Positions 34,732 through 47,224 of a stretch of DNA of 64,000 nucleotides are shown piece by piece. The DNA is taken from positions 310,001 through 374,000 of the forward strand of contig JAAVTG010000579.1 of the NCBI GenBank assembly GCA_011947345.1, in the 5' to 3' direction. Source of the stretch: Phytophthora quininea (Eukaryota > Oomycota > Peronosporomycetes > Peronosporales > Peronosporaceae). Every line of letters starts with the position of its first letter. Within the stretch, counting starts at the first letter, position 1. A program made the translations under genes and the position numbers. Below the pieces are notes generated by a model that was not told the origin of the DNA, ran no database searches, and saw nothing but the letters and a program-made list of their open reading frames with translations.

Positions 34732-37409
34732 TCACCGCACGACTTCTTGCACGGTGACTTGGCGATCTCGTCGGAAGAGACCGTTGTAGTCGCTGACAGG
34801 AGCTGGAGATGTAGAAGTCGCGTCTCGACGCGAAGGATCGAAGTAGGACTGCAGGATCTCAAAGTCCTGGCTCATGGACGCGCCAATGAAGCAGCCCACG
34901 CCGCTGGTGGAGAAGACGCCGGTCTCGCCTGTCGTGGTGGCTGCGGCGTCGCCGTCGGGGCATGGCGTCTGCAGCGTCGTTCGGCTTTCAGCTACGGGCG
35001 TCACGCTTAGCAGAACGGTGTCTTCGTCGTCCTCCTCTTCGTGCACCAGCAGACCGTTGAGGGTATCGCTGTACACTTCGCCCTCTAGAAGTCGACGCAG
35101 CTGGGCGCTCTCTCGTCGAAGTCGCTCTAGCTCATTCTGCATGTCTGAGTTTTGCTCCACTTGCGTTTGTAGCTGCTGGTGGGCCACACTCAACTTGTCC
35201 TGCAGTTCGCGCTGGGTGACTTGCAACTCCTTGGCCCACGCATCCTAACAAGCAGCAACAGTGATGTCAGTGAAGGTACACAATGGTAAAACAACAGTCA
35301 CGATTGTAAAGGGAAAGAACCTGCTGTACCCTAGAGTCATTCGATTCCAGCGCGCGCAAGTAGAAGGCCGTCCAGATCGCGAGCGAGCTCGTGTGCCACT
35401 TGAACTGCAGTACCGTTGGAGACCTGTCGGCTGATCCTTCTCCTCGGATCGGCACAATGTAGAACGGATTCAGGAACTCGGCGGCTTGAGGGTGCGCTTG
35501 CAGCAGTGTCCACGCACTCATGCAGCGGATTGCAGTCTTCGACCCCTACAAAAGCACAAAAGGAATCAACATACAACACTGAAAGCCACGAGCCCACAAA
35601 ACGCACCATCCGAGCCTCCTCGCAGTCGTGGAGGAACGTTCCACTTCGCTTGCAGTACACTTCATCAAGCATCGCGATGAGATAGCGTTCGTTGAACTCG
35701 AACGAGCACGGGAACTGCCGCAAGAGTTGCCATACTGCATCGACGAACTGCATGAATACGGGAGACGTGCTATCTTCTTCCCAATACCCAGTATGGCTGT
35801 TGGTATGGCCCGAGCGTGCACGAAATTGGTGTCCGAAAGCACACCACTCTTGCTCAATCAAAACTTGGAAACCCTTCACAGTGCGGTAGAATGGATCTGC
35901 ACATAATTTAACCAGCGCCGTGATCTGCGCAGTGCGGTCCCAACCGTCTGAGCAGTGAATCATCAAACTTGTGCCTTCGACCAGTTTGTCGACACATACC
36001 GAACACGAAACCAATATGGAGCGCATATGCTCGAGCCACCTCGTGCTCTAGTAAACGGACGACAGCAATGTTATTGAAAGATACTTCAATACAAAATAAT
36101 CAGAGAGATACAAACCTCTAGGCAAGATAACCAGTTGGGTCGTTCATTGCCACGCACTTCGTTCTTGATCAACTCAAAGAGTTTGCGTATTGAATCGCGC
36201 ATCGAGTGAATGTTCTCAATCCCCATGAACATGATGTTGGTGTCCTTGTAGTAGTCCAGCCTGTTTGACAAGAGAAGTGTTCGTAAAAATGACACAATAG
36301 CTACACCACGAAACCATTCCCGTACACTTCGAATCCTCCGCCCAGTGCAATGTTCCCGTATGCACTTGTTTGGCTTCTGCAGTCGATAAACAGCAGTTTC
36401 CCGTTGCATTCCCGTCGTAGAGCTGTCATGTAGGCTTCATCGGACGTGCATCGTTTCCTGCGGAGTCCAACAAGCGGCTGCGCGCATCTCGCCACAACAG
36501 CATCATTTCTGTGTCGATATGTAATGGCAGGAACGCGCCCGCGTGCGCGGAAGCAGCTAATTTTGCGCAGTTCTCCGTCCGATACCGTCGCAGGGACTGC
36601 GAAAGTGTTTGGATAGGTAGGAGACATCTTGTAGTTGTTGTTCACATGGGTGATCCTGAATCCTCCGATCTGCGCTCCTGGCTTTGGTGTTTTAAACCCG
36701 AGTCTTGTAAACTCTGCTTGTGGGTCATACGCTGCCCACCCTGAAGTATCAGGCTGGCGCGCAAACGCGTAGGCAGAAGGCTGGAGCTTGGACATGAGCA
36801 TCTGATTGATCCGCACGTATACGTCTCCGGATACAGTCTCTCCGGGGAAGTTGAATTTGACGATCTCAAAGTTCTTACACGAGACCTCCAGCTGACCCAT
36901 GGGCCCTTGCTTGTCTGTCACTCGGAATTCTGCCAGCTCTGCAATATTACTCAGATGCACCTCCACCAGTTCCTCCTCATTGTGCTGCAATCACCAAATA
37001 AATAAGTAAAAGACTTCTACTAAGTAAAGTTTATAAAAACTCACATGAAAAGACCGGAACAGCAGTCGGTAGCTGGTCAGGAACAAGGTCCCGTGCATGA
37101 CTTCGTCTTCGGATTCTTCTTCTTTTGTCTTGGGGCTTTTTACAGCTTTGGCGCCCACTTTCCCAAGCGTCGATTGGTCACAAAGTGCGTGTACTTTGAA
37201 GTGCACAGTCTCGCCCATATACATGGCTCCAACAGGGTTCTCCATCACCAGGTACATGCTGTCCGACACGTACGACGTCTGCGATAGCATAAAAAATTAT
37301 AAAACACTCCTTGCAATATTTCACTAAAATATTTTATAATAAATTTGCTCACCGCGTGGTCAATTCCTGGCGCTCCACTTCCGTCCACGAATCTTCTTCC
37401 ACGCTGCAT
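34732..37409 (-). CDS. Myotubularin-family phosphoinositide 3-phosphatase, seven exons
   Basis: Removes the 3-phosphate from PI3P and PI(3,5)P2 in endosomal membranes. Exons on the minus strand: 37409-37353, 37278-37045, 36984-36326, 36260-36116, 36047-35607, 35545-35330 and 35244-34732; all joins keep frame with GT-AG introns of about 61-85 bp. A GRAM/PH domain covers the first exons (GAMYMGETVHFKV), the phosphatase core follows (ENIHSMRDS), and the catalytic loop IHCSDGWDRTAQ is intact with the C-x5-R signature, predicting an active enzyme. The last exon is a predicted coiled coil of about 60 residues (LQDKLSVAHQQLQTQVEQN) with an acidic tail. The frame is open 5' to 37496 without an ATG, so an upstream exon is possible. 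About 754 residues from the chosen ATG. Confidence 0.9.
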
Positions 37410-37649
37410 TTCGAGCCGCCGAAGCTTGGTACTCGCTGCCTTGTCTCCGTCCGTTGAGCGGTCCCCAATACTCGATCCATTTGGGTTATTGTTCACTTAG
37501 TAAACACGTTAAGAAAATCGGGAGACGGCTAGCAGTTTCTAGTTTGAGTGGCTTTTGGAAGTGGGTTGCCAAATTTTATAAAACAGACGACAAATTGTTA
37601 AACGGACGCGTAAAATGTAGTTCACTTCAACATGATGTTGCCTTCCTTA

Positions 37650-39109
37650 TTATGCGAGATATGCGTCGCCCATAGCTGCCAGCGCGGCTTCGAGTTCTTC
37701 AGGGGCATCAGGATTCATTCCAGCACGAGTGAACTCGTACAATGTGCGCTTGTCGCTTTTGGAGACGCGTTGAGCTAATGCCGAGAGGTAGTAGCCTGTG
37801 TCGCTGGTTAAAGAGAGTTCTGAGACTGCGTCGACAGAGATGTCTTGCAGTGTTGGCAGTCGGTAGTTCTCGGGCAGCTTTAGAGGCGAAATCTCAGACC
37901 ATTGAACACCAACGTCGCGAGATGATACTGGGGATGAATCCATCGCAGAACGCAGGGATGGGAAATCAGCGAATGCTCCACGAAGTGGAGGCGCCTGTAG
38001 TGAACCTTGTGGAAGCGCTGTTTGGTGGGGAGCTTTTCCACCACAGGGAGAAGCAGATAGTTGCGGAAAGGGTCTTCTATGTTGCCTTGCTTGACCTCGT
38101 TTGAGGTGCTGTGGCAGATCTGCTGCAGCAGTGTCGTCGGGTCAGCTTCGAAATGGGAACGACGCTGCCAGATTTACCACTGTCATACTGGGTCGCAGTC
38201 CCTCCACAATTTCGTAAGCTGACTGTCCCCGATGAGCGGATAGCGCAGTCTCCAAAGCCGTAGCTACGACAGTCCCAACGTCACCGAAACTCGAGCGATC
38301 AAAGTGCAGTTGCGAGAACCTCGTGCTCGGGAGCGAGGAAGATGACATTGCAACAGGTACAAGAAGTGCAGACACCTCCGAAAGCAGAGCGACGGACGAC
38401 CCTAAATTGATCTTCTTCCGTGCTTCAATCTTTGTGCGGTCTCGCGCTTCCGCGTCCACTCGAAAGAGAGAATCGCCGTCGTCACTGGCCAACGGATAGC
38501 TCCAATCGTTGCCCACCGTCATCGCCACTGCGCCGGGACACTCCTCTCTTACATAGGTGAGTATCTCCTGCGCAAACCCGCCCCAGCACGAGTCCATGTC
38601 CACCAAACCTTGCACCACTCGCAATCGATCGCAAGTCTCCAGAACAGCTCGCACTCGATCTTCAGCATCTTCCGCCGTGGAATTGGCGATCGATCCGCCA
38701 TTGGATACCGAGTGACCCTCGTAAAAATTGTGCAGTGGCATGTACGGCCGGAACTCGTCCACTTCCACCAAGTTGTGCTCGGTCAGCAGACTCCAGTTCC
38801 ACAGTCCGTCATCGCGTGCAGCAGTGGCCTCCGACCCACTCTGGTCGAACACTTGCACGCCTCCAGCCCTGGAGAATCATAAAATTAAATTATTGTAATC
38901 TTTCTTCTACTATCACCAATGCTGTACCATGTCGAGGCCTGTTCCTGGGTATTTGGCTGACTGCGCGTCAGTCTGCGCACGCGGCCTTTTGCCTCGAACG
39001 CCAGCGTATGCGGGGGCTTCTGGACGCCATTGACTCGCTCCAGACCTGCCAGCTGCGTGCCCAGCGCCGTCGACGCCGTGCCGAACTGCAGCCGCAACGT
39101 CTCCTCCAT
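37650..39109 (-). CDS. Misato/DML1-like tubulin-related protein
   Basis: Misato/DML1 proteins are tubulin-like and act in mitochondrial distribution and, in flies and humans, spindle organisation. Exon 1 (39109-38928) starts METLRLQFGT-like and joins across a 59-bp intron to exon 2 from 38868, giving STWAGGVQVFDQSG. The family's segment CDRLRVVQGL...DSCWGGFAQEILTYV lies at about 38570-38650, and the product ends near 37650. Two single-base shifts (about 38150 and 37975, both beside short C/T runs) break the frame; sequence on either side reads as one protein (for example DPFRNYLLLPVVEKL between them), so they are probably sequence errors. Length about 480 residues. The assignment rests on the middle block and overall layout. 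Confidence 0.7.
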
Positions 39110-40059
39110 TGACACGGCAATTTGTGTATAAAACATCAAAATGGCTACATATTTCTTGAGAGTGTCGGAAGTCGCCGGCTCGTGGGCGTGGGTGTGAATT
39201 TGTCCTTCGTGGTGAGCTCCACAAGTTGCACGCGCTACGGAGTGAGTCATCGGACAGTCCCGTCGTCGGTCGTGTGGTCGCCGTGGAGAAATAAGCCACG
39301 AGTAACACGGGTGCTGTAGAGGAAGCAGAGGAAGAACCCGCGGACAGCGAAAACGCCAGCACAAGATTCAGCATTTGCACCAGCGCCTCGGAAAGAAGCG
39401 TACGACTATCAACAAAGAGCTGGAGACAATGAAACCGGAGAGCCTGCTCGATACAGCGACGAGTTGAAGGGGACTGCCGCTCGTATTCCAGTGGTGGAGA
39501 CGTGGACATGAGGATTGCGTCTTTACGATGGAGAAACAGCAGCAAACCCAGCTCAAGGCAGCGATAAGAAGCGCTTGTTTCATTAGCAGGCAGCTTTCCT
39601 GCCCATGACGACGCAGGAGAAGTGACCCATTTCACATGCGAGGAACAATGGTCTACCACTGCAGCACCTCCGTCCGTCCGTTCGCCGGGCGTTCTCCAGC
39701 GCTGCGATGCTGAAATCTGCACCCTGGACTAACAGCAGCTAACAAGTGGAGTCCAGCCAGAATTACGGTCGCCTCACTAAATGGAGAACTGTGGAAACAG
39801 TGTGTCACGTCGAGTTTCGAGGACAGGCGGCCTCAGAAGTCTAAAATGGAAATACCCCGGTGTGGAGGATCTGGTGATGAAAAGATCGAAGGTGTCCGGA
39901 CCAAGCGATTGCCCTGGACCGTGCTCGCACGTCAACGGATCGAGATCTGACCCCCAAACCAAGTCGAGATGCCGACCGAAAGCTCATTCTCCAATTTGCC
40001 GATTCAACTCAAGTTCTTGAGTACAGCGTTCGCTCTCCAACCTCCATCTCGCAGCAACA
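39110..40059. other. Region without a supported gene
   Basis: A 269-codon minus-strand frame (38913-39722) overlaps Misato exon 1 in another frame; its sequence has no recognisable motif and includes low-complexity Ser-rich parts, so I do not call it. The region should hold the Misato promoter and, at its right end, the promoter of the secreted protein at 40060. Confidence 0.4.
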
Positions 40060-42290
40060 ATGGTTCGCGTTCTCCAGCCTCTCCGTATGGCCATTGCTGC
40101 CGCTCTCGCCGTTGCTTGTGTTTCTGCTTCGGAAGTGTCGGTTCTCGGTGAAGCCACCTACTCGATCCCGTCGAGTCGGACGACGCAGCCAGCTGCCCGT
40201 TGACCGCCACGAGCACACCGCAACAAGGACTCAGCCCGAGGACGCGACGTCAGCCAGCTGTGCCTTCAAGCAACAACTCATGAGACTTCGAACCAGCACA
40301 GAAGCGTCGGTCCCAAGCCACGGAAGCGCCAGTTTACTCAAGCACGACGCAACCAGCTTACCCAAGCACGACGCAGCCAGCTTACCCGAGCACGACGGCT
40401 CCTACTTATCCGAGCACAGATGAGCCTATCTCGACGTCGATTTCTGGTTCGGGCAGCAGCTATGGTGGTGAAGTGACCTACCCGGAAGCGACCTATCCGA
40501 CTGACGACGAGGTGACCTTCCCGGACGACGCCTTCCCGAAGGACGACGAAGTGACCTTCCCTACCGAAGGAAACTACGGCAAGACGAACGCCCCGACACC
40601 ATACTCGCAGGAGAACAACCACGGTAAGGCTACCCCCTGCCCGACTCTCCCTTACAGCTACGGATCTGGTGAAATGGTGCCACGGATACTCCGTGCCCAA
40701 CCATCGTTCTACCAGGAGGTAATGATCGAACTCCATACCCTACTAGCAAGCCCGTCCAAGGCGACGGCTACTACCACCAAGGTGAGGGTGGACAACCTAA
40801 ACACGGAGAGTATGATACGCCATGCCCAACGTTTGTCCTTCCTGGCGGCGATAACGGAACTCCGTATCCTAGCAAGTCGACCCAAGGTGACGGCAACTAC
40901 CACCAGGGCGGCGACTATCACCAAGGCAATGACAAGCCAGATACCAACGGTGTCTACCAAAAGGGCTCCGACTACTACGGCCACAAGAATGAGCACAACT
41001 ACAACCACGAAGGCGGTGAAAAGTACAGCCATGCTGACGATTGCAGCGGTAAGGGCCCAATCAAGAATGGTCCACACGATGGCAACAAGTACCCGAAAGG
41101 CGGTGACGACTACAACTACGACGGAGAGCACAGCAACAAGGGTCCGGGCGACTACGGCCACAGTGCCACGGGTCCCAGCAAGGACAGCGACTGCGGCTCC
41201 AAGCACGACTACGACGGAGAGCACAGCAACAAGGGTCCAGGCGACTACCACCACGGAGGCAACGACTACGGCCACAGTGCCACGGGTCCCAGCAAGGACA
41301 GCGACTGCGGCTCCAAGCACGACTACGACGGAGAGCACAGCGACAAGGGTCCAGGCGACTACCACCACGGAGGCAACGACTACGGCCACAGTGCCACGGG
41401 TCCCAGCAAGGACAGCGACTGCGGCTCCAAGCACGACTACGACGGAGAGCACAGCAACAAGGGCACATATCCGCCTAAGTACCTGCGCGGCAGCAACTCA
41501 TACTCGGGAAGCTCAGTCGGCGATGATTCGGACCAACATGAGCCGTGCTCGTCTTCCAGCGATGCTGCCTCGCACCAGTCGCACAGTTACAAGGGGAGCT
41601 ACCAGTCCACGGACAACAGCGCAGGCGACTACACGCAACCACCATACCACGGTAGCCACAGCGCCGTGGACAATAGTGATGCAGGGAACCCTAGCCAACA
41701 AGGCGAGAACAGCGGCTACGGTGGAGGAGTCGAAGTACTCGGGCAGCTACGGTAGCGCGTCGGGTGATGAAGGCAGCCAAGCAAGCCAATCGGACTACTC
41801 GACTTCCACCAGCCAGGACGTCGGCGACGAAACTGAGGCCCCATATACATCTGCGCCTACGACCTATCCGACTTACCGAGGCTCCGATTACCGAGGCTCC
41901 GACTACCGAGGCTCCGACTACCGAGGCTCCGACTACCGAGGCTCCGACTACCGAGGCTCCGACTACCGAGGCTCCAACTACCGAGGCTCCAACTACCGAG
42001 GCTCCAACTACCGAGGCTCCGACTACCGAGGCTCCGACTACCGAGGCTCCGATTACCGAGGCTCCGACTACCGAGGCTCCGACTACCGAGGCTCCAACTA
42101 CCGAGGCTCCAACTACCGAGGCTCCAACTACCGAGGCTCCGACTACCGAGGCTCCAACTACCGAGGCGGGATACACTGGGCCGCAGACCACGCAAGTGCA
42201 TGACCCACGGACGCTGCTACCCCCGTTACTGAAGCCCCACTCAGCCGATGGAGTTGGCGTTCGAGTCGATTTAATCGGCGACAATGGCCG
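40060..42290 (+). CDS. Secreted mucin-like repeat protein
   Basis: Starts at ATG 40060 with a clear signal peptide ([16 protein letters not shown] core). Downstream comes a Thr/Pro/Ser stretch with TTQPAYPS units (about 40330-40420), an acidic YP-rich part, then a hydrophilic Gly/His/Tyr/Asp section containing about three 38-residue repeats (114-bp period, 41090-41460; [20 protein letters not shown]) and finally about 20 TEAPT pentapeptides. Thr-rich acidic repeats recall the CAR mucin-like proteins of Phytophthora cysts, which are thought to coat germinating spores; the identity is by composition, not homology. The frame changes at about 40195-40300, 40680 and 41755-41875, so the exact protein is uncertain. 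The C-terminus is chosen loosely. Confidence 0.6.
41875..42174. repeat. 15-bp coding minisatellite (TEAPT), about 20 units
   Basis: ACCGAGGCTCCGACT recurs every 15 bp from 41875 to 42160 (19 intervals), with GAC/AAC/GAT variants. In one frame it reads TEAPT, in another YRGSD; the Thr-rich frame continues the composition of the upstream protein best. Long open frames occur in several frames on both strands because of the repeat. Confidence 0.95.
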
Positions 42291-42685
42291 CATTGCACGT
42301 GAATGTGACCCCGTTATGGTGGTCGCAACGTGAGTGCTGTTTTGTGTCGCGCGTTACCTGGTCTGGAGAAGCCAATGGTGGCGCCATTTCATTTTGCATG
42401 GATGTTTTGGGGGTCTTCAAGGTTTGGCTGCTGGAGAACAGCTACATCTTGTTCAGACTCTTCTTTTTAGTATGTAGGCCAGCTTTGTTAGAACGACCTC
42501 AGTAGCATTACCTGATAGACGATAGATGGCGATGTTCGGGGCGGAGGAAGCTCTAACGCAAGCCCAGTAATTCATGGATTCCATCGAACAGCTATTTTGT
42601 TTCTTGACGATCAACTCGACGGGAAATTGCCAGAGTATATATCGCCTATAAATGGCTCCCAGCTGCCACGTCAAACTTCGTTAGC

Positions 42686-44736
42686 ATGGCGTCTAACGAC
42701 AGGAGACCGAGGATGGATGTCGAGACCATGTATCCAAACTTCCACGCTGAACAACACAAGCATCATGTCCAAGAAAAGAGCTCCATGTCGGTATCTCGAA
42801 AATCACGGAGTGGTTCTAGCGTTAGTAGGCGTGAAAGTCTTTCCTCGCAGGGTGCTCGTCCCCCATTGCGCAATGGCTTACAGCAACTAGGCAAGCGAAT
42901 GGACTACCAGCATAAAGGAGACACTTTATCAGCAGAGCATTTATGGGTCCCTCCCATCGCGCCAAACCGAAGTTCCAACCAGCAGGACGCTATTCCGCTT
43001 GCACAGAGAGATACTGGGGAAGTTGCCGAACAAGGATCAGCACGGCCTCCATCTCGGCAAGTTGCAATTCGAGGGCAACTAAATCTTGCTTCCCCAGCAG
43101 CGTGGGAAGACAACCACGCAAGTTCGGGGACCGTGGGGATATCACCTCGCCTTCGACCATTGCCGTTCGCGCCAAACATCTCGAGCAGTACCGCATCTCT
43201 TCTACAGGCAACTGCCAGGACCTTATCCATGGCAGAAGCTGAGTCTCTGCAGGAGCTCGTGTTGAATTCTCGACCGCGTACTCGATACGCTAGAAGAGAG
43301 CTGTATCGTCAAGGGTCTGCTCCATCACTGGAAAGAATTTCTACAGCGGCTACAACATTACAAGATAATATGGTGACACCAAGAGATACATCACTGCTAA
43401 CTAGCAGCCGTTCCATGGGTATTCTTCAAACTGCAAAGGCCACAGCCCACTCAACCTGCCGACCTCCTAGCCGACAGGATCTCCAGTCCGGTGTTATCGA
43501 AGCAATCGAAGCAGTGTTTCCGAGGGCTGAAATGGAAGACACTCAGGATGACGACGATGACGACACCAATGTCTTCTTGACTGAACTGGAGGCTGCCGCA
43601 CGAGCGGCGAGTGCAGCGGCAAAGCTTGCAGCTGTAGCTCGACATATCGCCCTCGGGTCTTTCTTGCTGTACGGAAACCCGCCAGGACTCGTGGCGGCCA
43701 TCCAGCACTTTACAGTAGCATTAAAATTCGTTGAGATCGCTCAAGGTGATGATGAATCTCCCAACCACCTCAACAAACCCTCACTGGTGTTAACCTCGCT
43801 GCTGCATCACCACAGAGGAATTGCTCTCCGGGAAGTTGTCGTTGCCTCGAAAGCTGTCAACAGTAAAGCCGCCCAAGAATGCACCAAATACGCATTCGCA
43901 GCTCAGCGGCGAGCTTTAGAATTGGCACAGCGAGTGAACGATACTCGACTACAGGCGCGAGCTGTCAAAGCACTAGGACTGTTGCTCTTGGATGCTCATT
44001 CCCACGGTCCGGCCTTGAAACATCAGCAGGAAGCGCTGCAGTATGCTCTTGAAGAGAAGGATCGCGAATTGGAGGCTCGCGTCTACGCCAACTTGGGCAA
44101 TCTCGCTCTCGCACAGCTGCAGTTTGGCCACGCACTGAGCTGCCACCAGCGAGACCTCGACCTTTGCTCCTTAAAAATCTGGATTGCCGCCTTGGACGTG
44201 CACGAGCTCACCGGAACTTGTCCATTGTCTTTGCGAAGCTGCACCGACGTGAGCAGCAAGTCAAACACGAACAAGAGGCGAGAGCTGTCGAGCATAAAGA
44301 CGGTGGCGCCTACTTAAACGACGTGGCAGCTCACGTTGGTGATAGCGTTGGGAATATCTGTTACCAATCCTCCACACCCATCGATCCAAAGCTTGTAGAT
44401 CTGGTCACTCAGGATCTTCAGGAGATCGTGCGTGGGCTGTCCACCCTGCGTAAGCATGGTCTTGCTGGGGAAACCGACAGCAATAACTCGATAGCCGCAG
44501 CACTGGAGCTGGAGTGGGACACAACGGAAATTGACATTGAGGAAGCGCTCGCTGCTGTGGAAGGAAAGACCCCGTCAGCAAAGCATGCACGCGAAGCAGT
44601 GCTTACCTCGCCAGCAAAAGCTGCTCCAGCTGCAGCAATGACGGCTCCGCCTGGAGTCGCACGAGTTTCCATCCGGATCAACAATTACTCCCCAGCGACA
44701 GCCCCTGAACGTCCAGAATCGTACAATCAAGCATAA
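42686..44736 (+). CDS. TPR-repeat protein, about 680 aa
   Basis: The N-terminal half (residues 1-270) is Ser/Arg/Gln-rich and probably disordered, with an Asp run before the helical part. From about 43590 the protein is all-helical, with TPR hairpins of the LGN/kinesin-light-chain type (AVKALGLLLLDAHSHGPALK, ARVYANLGNLALAQLQFGHA, ARAHRNLSIVFAKLHR). Such repeats bind partner peptides; the partner here is unknown. A one-base shift in an AAAAA run near 44175 splits the last TPRs from the C-terminus (to 44736); the sequence on both sides continues one TPR, so I treat it as an error. The start ATG at 42686 has no in-frame upstream rival. No introns seen. Confidence 0.75.
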
Positions 44737-44785
44737 CACAAAGGTACAATACAAAAAAGAAAAAAGAAATTATCACCACAGTCAC

Positions 44786-45693
44786 CTATGTGAGTCCACA
44801 GAGGCTCAGATCCGAGTTCAGCCCGCCGTGGATCTCCTTGTTTTTCAGCTGGGTGCGTCGTGTGAGGAACCCCTCAAAGCCATCCATCCCCTGCAAGTCT
44901 TCCTTGGTCATTGGATTTCCTCCAGATTCATCACCTGCACCGCAGAATTTTCGCCCAGCAATTCAGCCGCAATCGGCTGACCGGCAGCGCCCGCTGATTT
45001 ACCAACCAACGTGTTCCTTCGCGCCGACAGTACCTTCAACTTGCCACATCTCGAGAGTGCAGCAGGCAGCTCCGTCAGCCCATTTCCATCCACATTAAGC
45101 TCCTGTAGCTCTTGTAGCTCCCCAAATTCGACGGTAACGTCTGGAGCGCATTTTCTGACAGATCCAATTCTTGCAGCTGACTCAGCGCCACCACACTGTG
45201 CGGTACAGCTTGTAACTGGTTGCTTTTCAAAGATAACTTGGTCAAGTTTGGCGGTAATGCATTCGGAATGTCTTGCAGCGCATTGCCATCCAGCACCAGC
45301 TTCGAAATGAATGACATAAACATATTGTCAAATTAGGGAAGAATGATTGTACACCTTTTGACAATGTAGACGCACCGTCGTCAGCGCCGTCAGCTTGGAC
45401 AGATCTGGCAGCAGAGTAATGGCGTTGGATGCCACCTTCAGCGTCTTGAGAGCCGTCAGAGCGTTCAGCTCAGCAGGTAACTCTGTCAGCCGATTGCCCG
45501 TGAGGTCCAGCGTCCGTAACCCTGAAAGTGTCAATAACTCCCCGGGCAGCTTCTTGAGCTTGCTGTCGGGTAGCGCCAGTACGCCCGTGGCCTTGGCTGT
45601 TCGCAGCTTCTGCTGTTGCACACTTCGCGAGTTCTTGGGCTTGCTCTTCGCCTGCGCGTGCGCCTCCCGGGCCTTGGTGGCCGCGTTGCCCAT
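44786..45693 (-). CDS. LRRC57-like leucine-rich repeat protein, N-myristoylation signal
   Basis: Two exons, 45693-45376 and 45299-44786, with a 76-bp GT-AG intron; the splice restores a perfect repeat (ALTT/LVLDGNALQDIP). About seven LRRs of the LxxLxLxxNxLxxLP type run through the protein, and the C-terminus (NPMTKEDLQGMDGFEGFLTRR) matches the end of LRRC57 proteins. The start MGNAAT is a typical N-myristoylation site, predicting membrane attachment, and is shared with LRRC57. I prefer it over an in-frame ATG upstream at 45747. One-base shifts in G (about 45113) and A (about 44923) runs are probable sequence errors. Function of the family is not well defined. Confidence 0.8.
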
Positions 45694-45747
45694 ACCTGTA
45701 TGAATGCGGGAGAGGTCGAATCGCAAAGTGCCAGGTTTTGTCATCAT

Positions 45748-47224
45748 TTTTTAAATAAAATAATACTTAAGTAAATAGTATTAAAGTTATCGAACCTTGA
45801 AATCTTGGTATTGCTGCTCGCAGAACTGACCGCAGTTCATTACTGCAATGATGGCCACTATAGACGGCAATACGGCCTAATTCACCTTCCTGGCACGCGC
45901 TTACCAACCGAGAAGCTGGAGGGTTTCACTAAGGACGACGAGCGTTATTCGAGCCACACATAAATCAAACAGCAAGCCTCGCTTCACGATGTCTTACCAG
46001 CTCTGAGATCCAAACATTGCGCACCTGTAATCAAGATCCATTTCGGTGGGAGAAGCTGGACAGCGTAAGAAGAACCGGAGTTGCCCCTGCGAAGTCACCC
46101 TGTCAAGCAAACATTCCAAGCGGGGCAACAGCTACAAGACCAACCTAAAACAGCCGCACCCTGCAACGACGACATGGCAGTCGATGCAATCGAAAGAGAG
46201 AAGCGGCCGCAACGTCGAACTTGCAGCGTCAACACGTCCTGCGTGTTTGCTCGGCGCTCTCTTCGCTCGCTGCAGTCAGTCGGCGGCACATGGCCATGTG
46301 AAAGCATTACCATTCCTCTTGTCAGCTGCAACCAGGCAAGCGCTGGTACAGTCGAGGGTGGACGAGGAAGATGTAGATTTTCGACAGGTGGCGCGCCGCT
46401 CGCTAGTCGCCGCCGTTCGGTCTCCGCAAAACCATCGGCCGCATTCATTCGCGCCGCAGCGTGGGAGTCCCCACAAGCAGCGGACCTATTTCGCGTTGGC
46501 TGGGACGCCAACTGACTGACTTCACAACCTAGTCGGTCGATTCAAAACATGTCATGGCTCGTCCAGATGAACTACAGGCAGATTTGCCAACTACAGTTTG
46601 CTTGTCAACGCCAAAGCGAAGCAATACATGTATACCGATGCCAACACGCTCCGCAGTGACCAAGCACTTCGCTTCGAAGTGGTTTGACAGCGCCATGGTC
46701 CGACACCGCGCGCCCACTTGACGTCAACGCACCCGAGTCGCGTGGTGAAAAGCCTCAACACTCAACCTATTTTTCTTTCACACGAAGTTGGGTTAGGGCC
46801 CAGTCACTCATTGCTTCAGCTCAGAAAGCTACAGCTTCTGAAGCAAACGTAATTTGCAATGACTCACTACGAACGGAGGCGAGAGCTGCCGACGGATATC
46901 ACTTGGTTGGTGCTGGTTCCGGCTTGCTTGTTGCCGGTGCAGGTTTGTGCCGTCCACCCACGCTTGATGATCTGCAGAAGCAGGCCTCGCCGACACCCCA
47001 TGCAGCCAGCTGGCACCCGTACGATCACGCACGCGGCACACACATCCTCGGCGGTGACGTCGCTGACCCGCGACACGACGCCATCCGCCAATCGCCTCTG
47101 GCCGACCTTTTCATCGGCTACCAACCCAAGTCTTCTTTCCACCCTTGAAGCAGCGTCCCTCACTCGGCAATTTGCGCTGCCACGCAGACTCGGTCGGCCT
47201 TGCTGGATGCTCCCTCCGGCGGAA
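45748..47224. other. Region without a supported gene
   Basis: Several overlapping frames of 138-157 codons exist on both strands (46046-46519) and a 154-codon frame at 46684-47148, but composition is uneven, they overlap in antisense and no motif is seen. The right end should contain the 5' UTR and promoter of the PHD-JmjC gene. Confidence 0.4.

Noticed and set aside
38913..39722. 269-codon minus-strand gene upstream of Misato
   Set aside because: It overlaps Misato exon 1 in a different frame, lacks motifs and has mixed low-complexity composition.
40709..41452. 247-codon Val/Ala-rich antisense frame and other frames over the mucin-like gene
   Set aside because: All arise from the tandem repeats; only one plus-strand path starts with a signal peptide and keeps a sensible composition.
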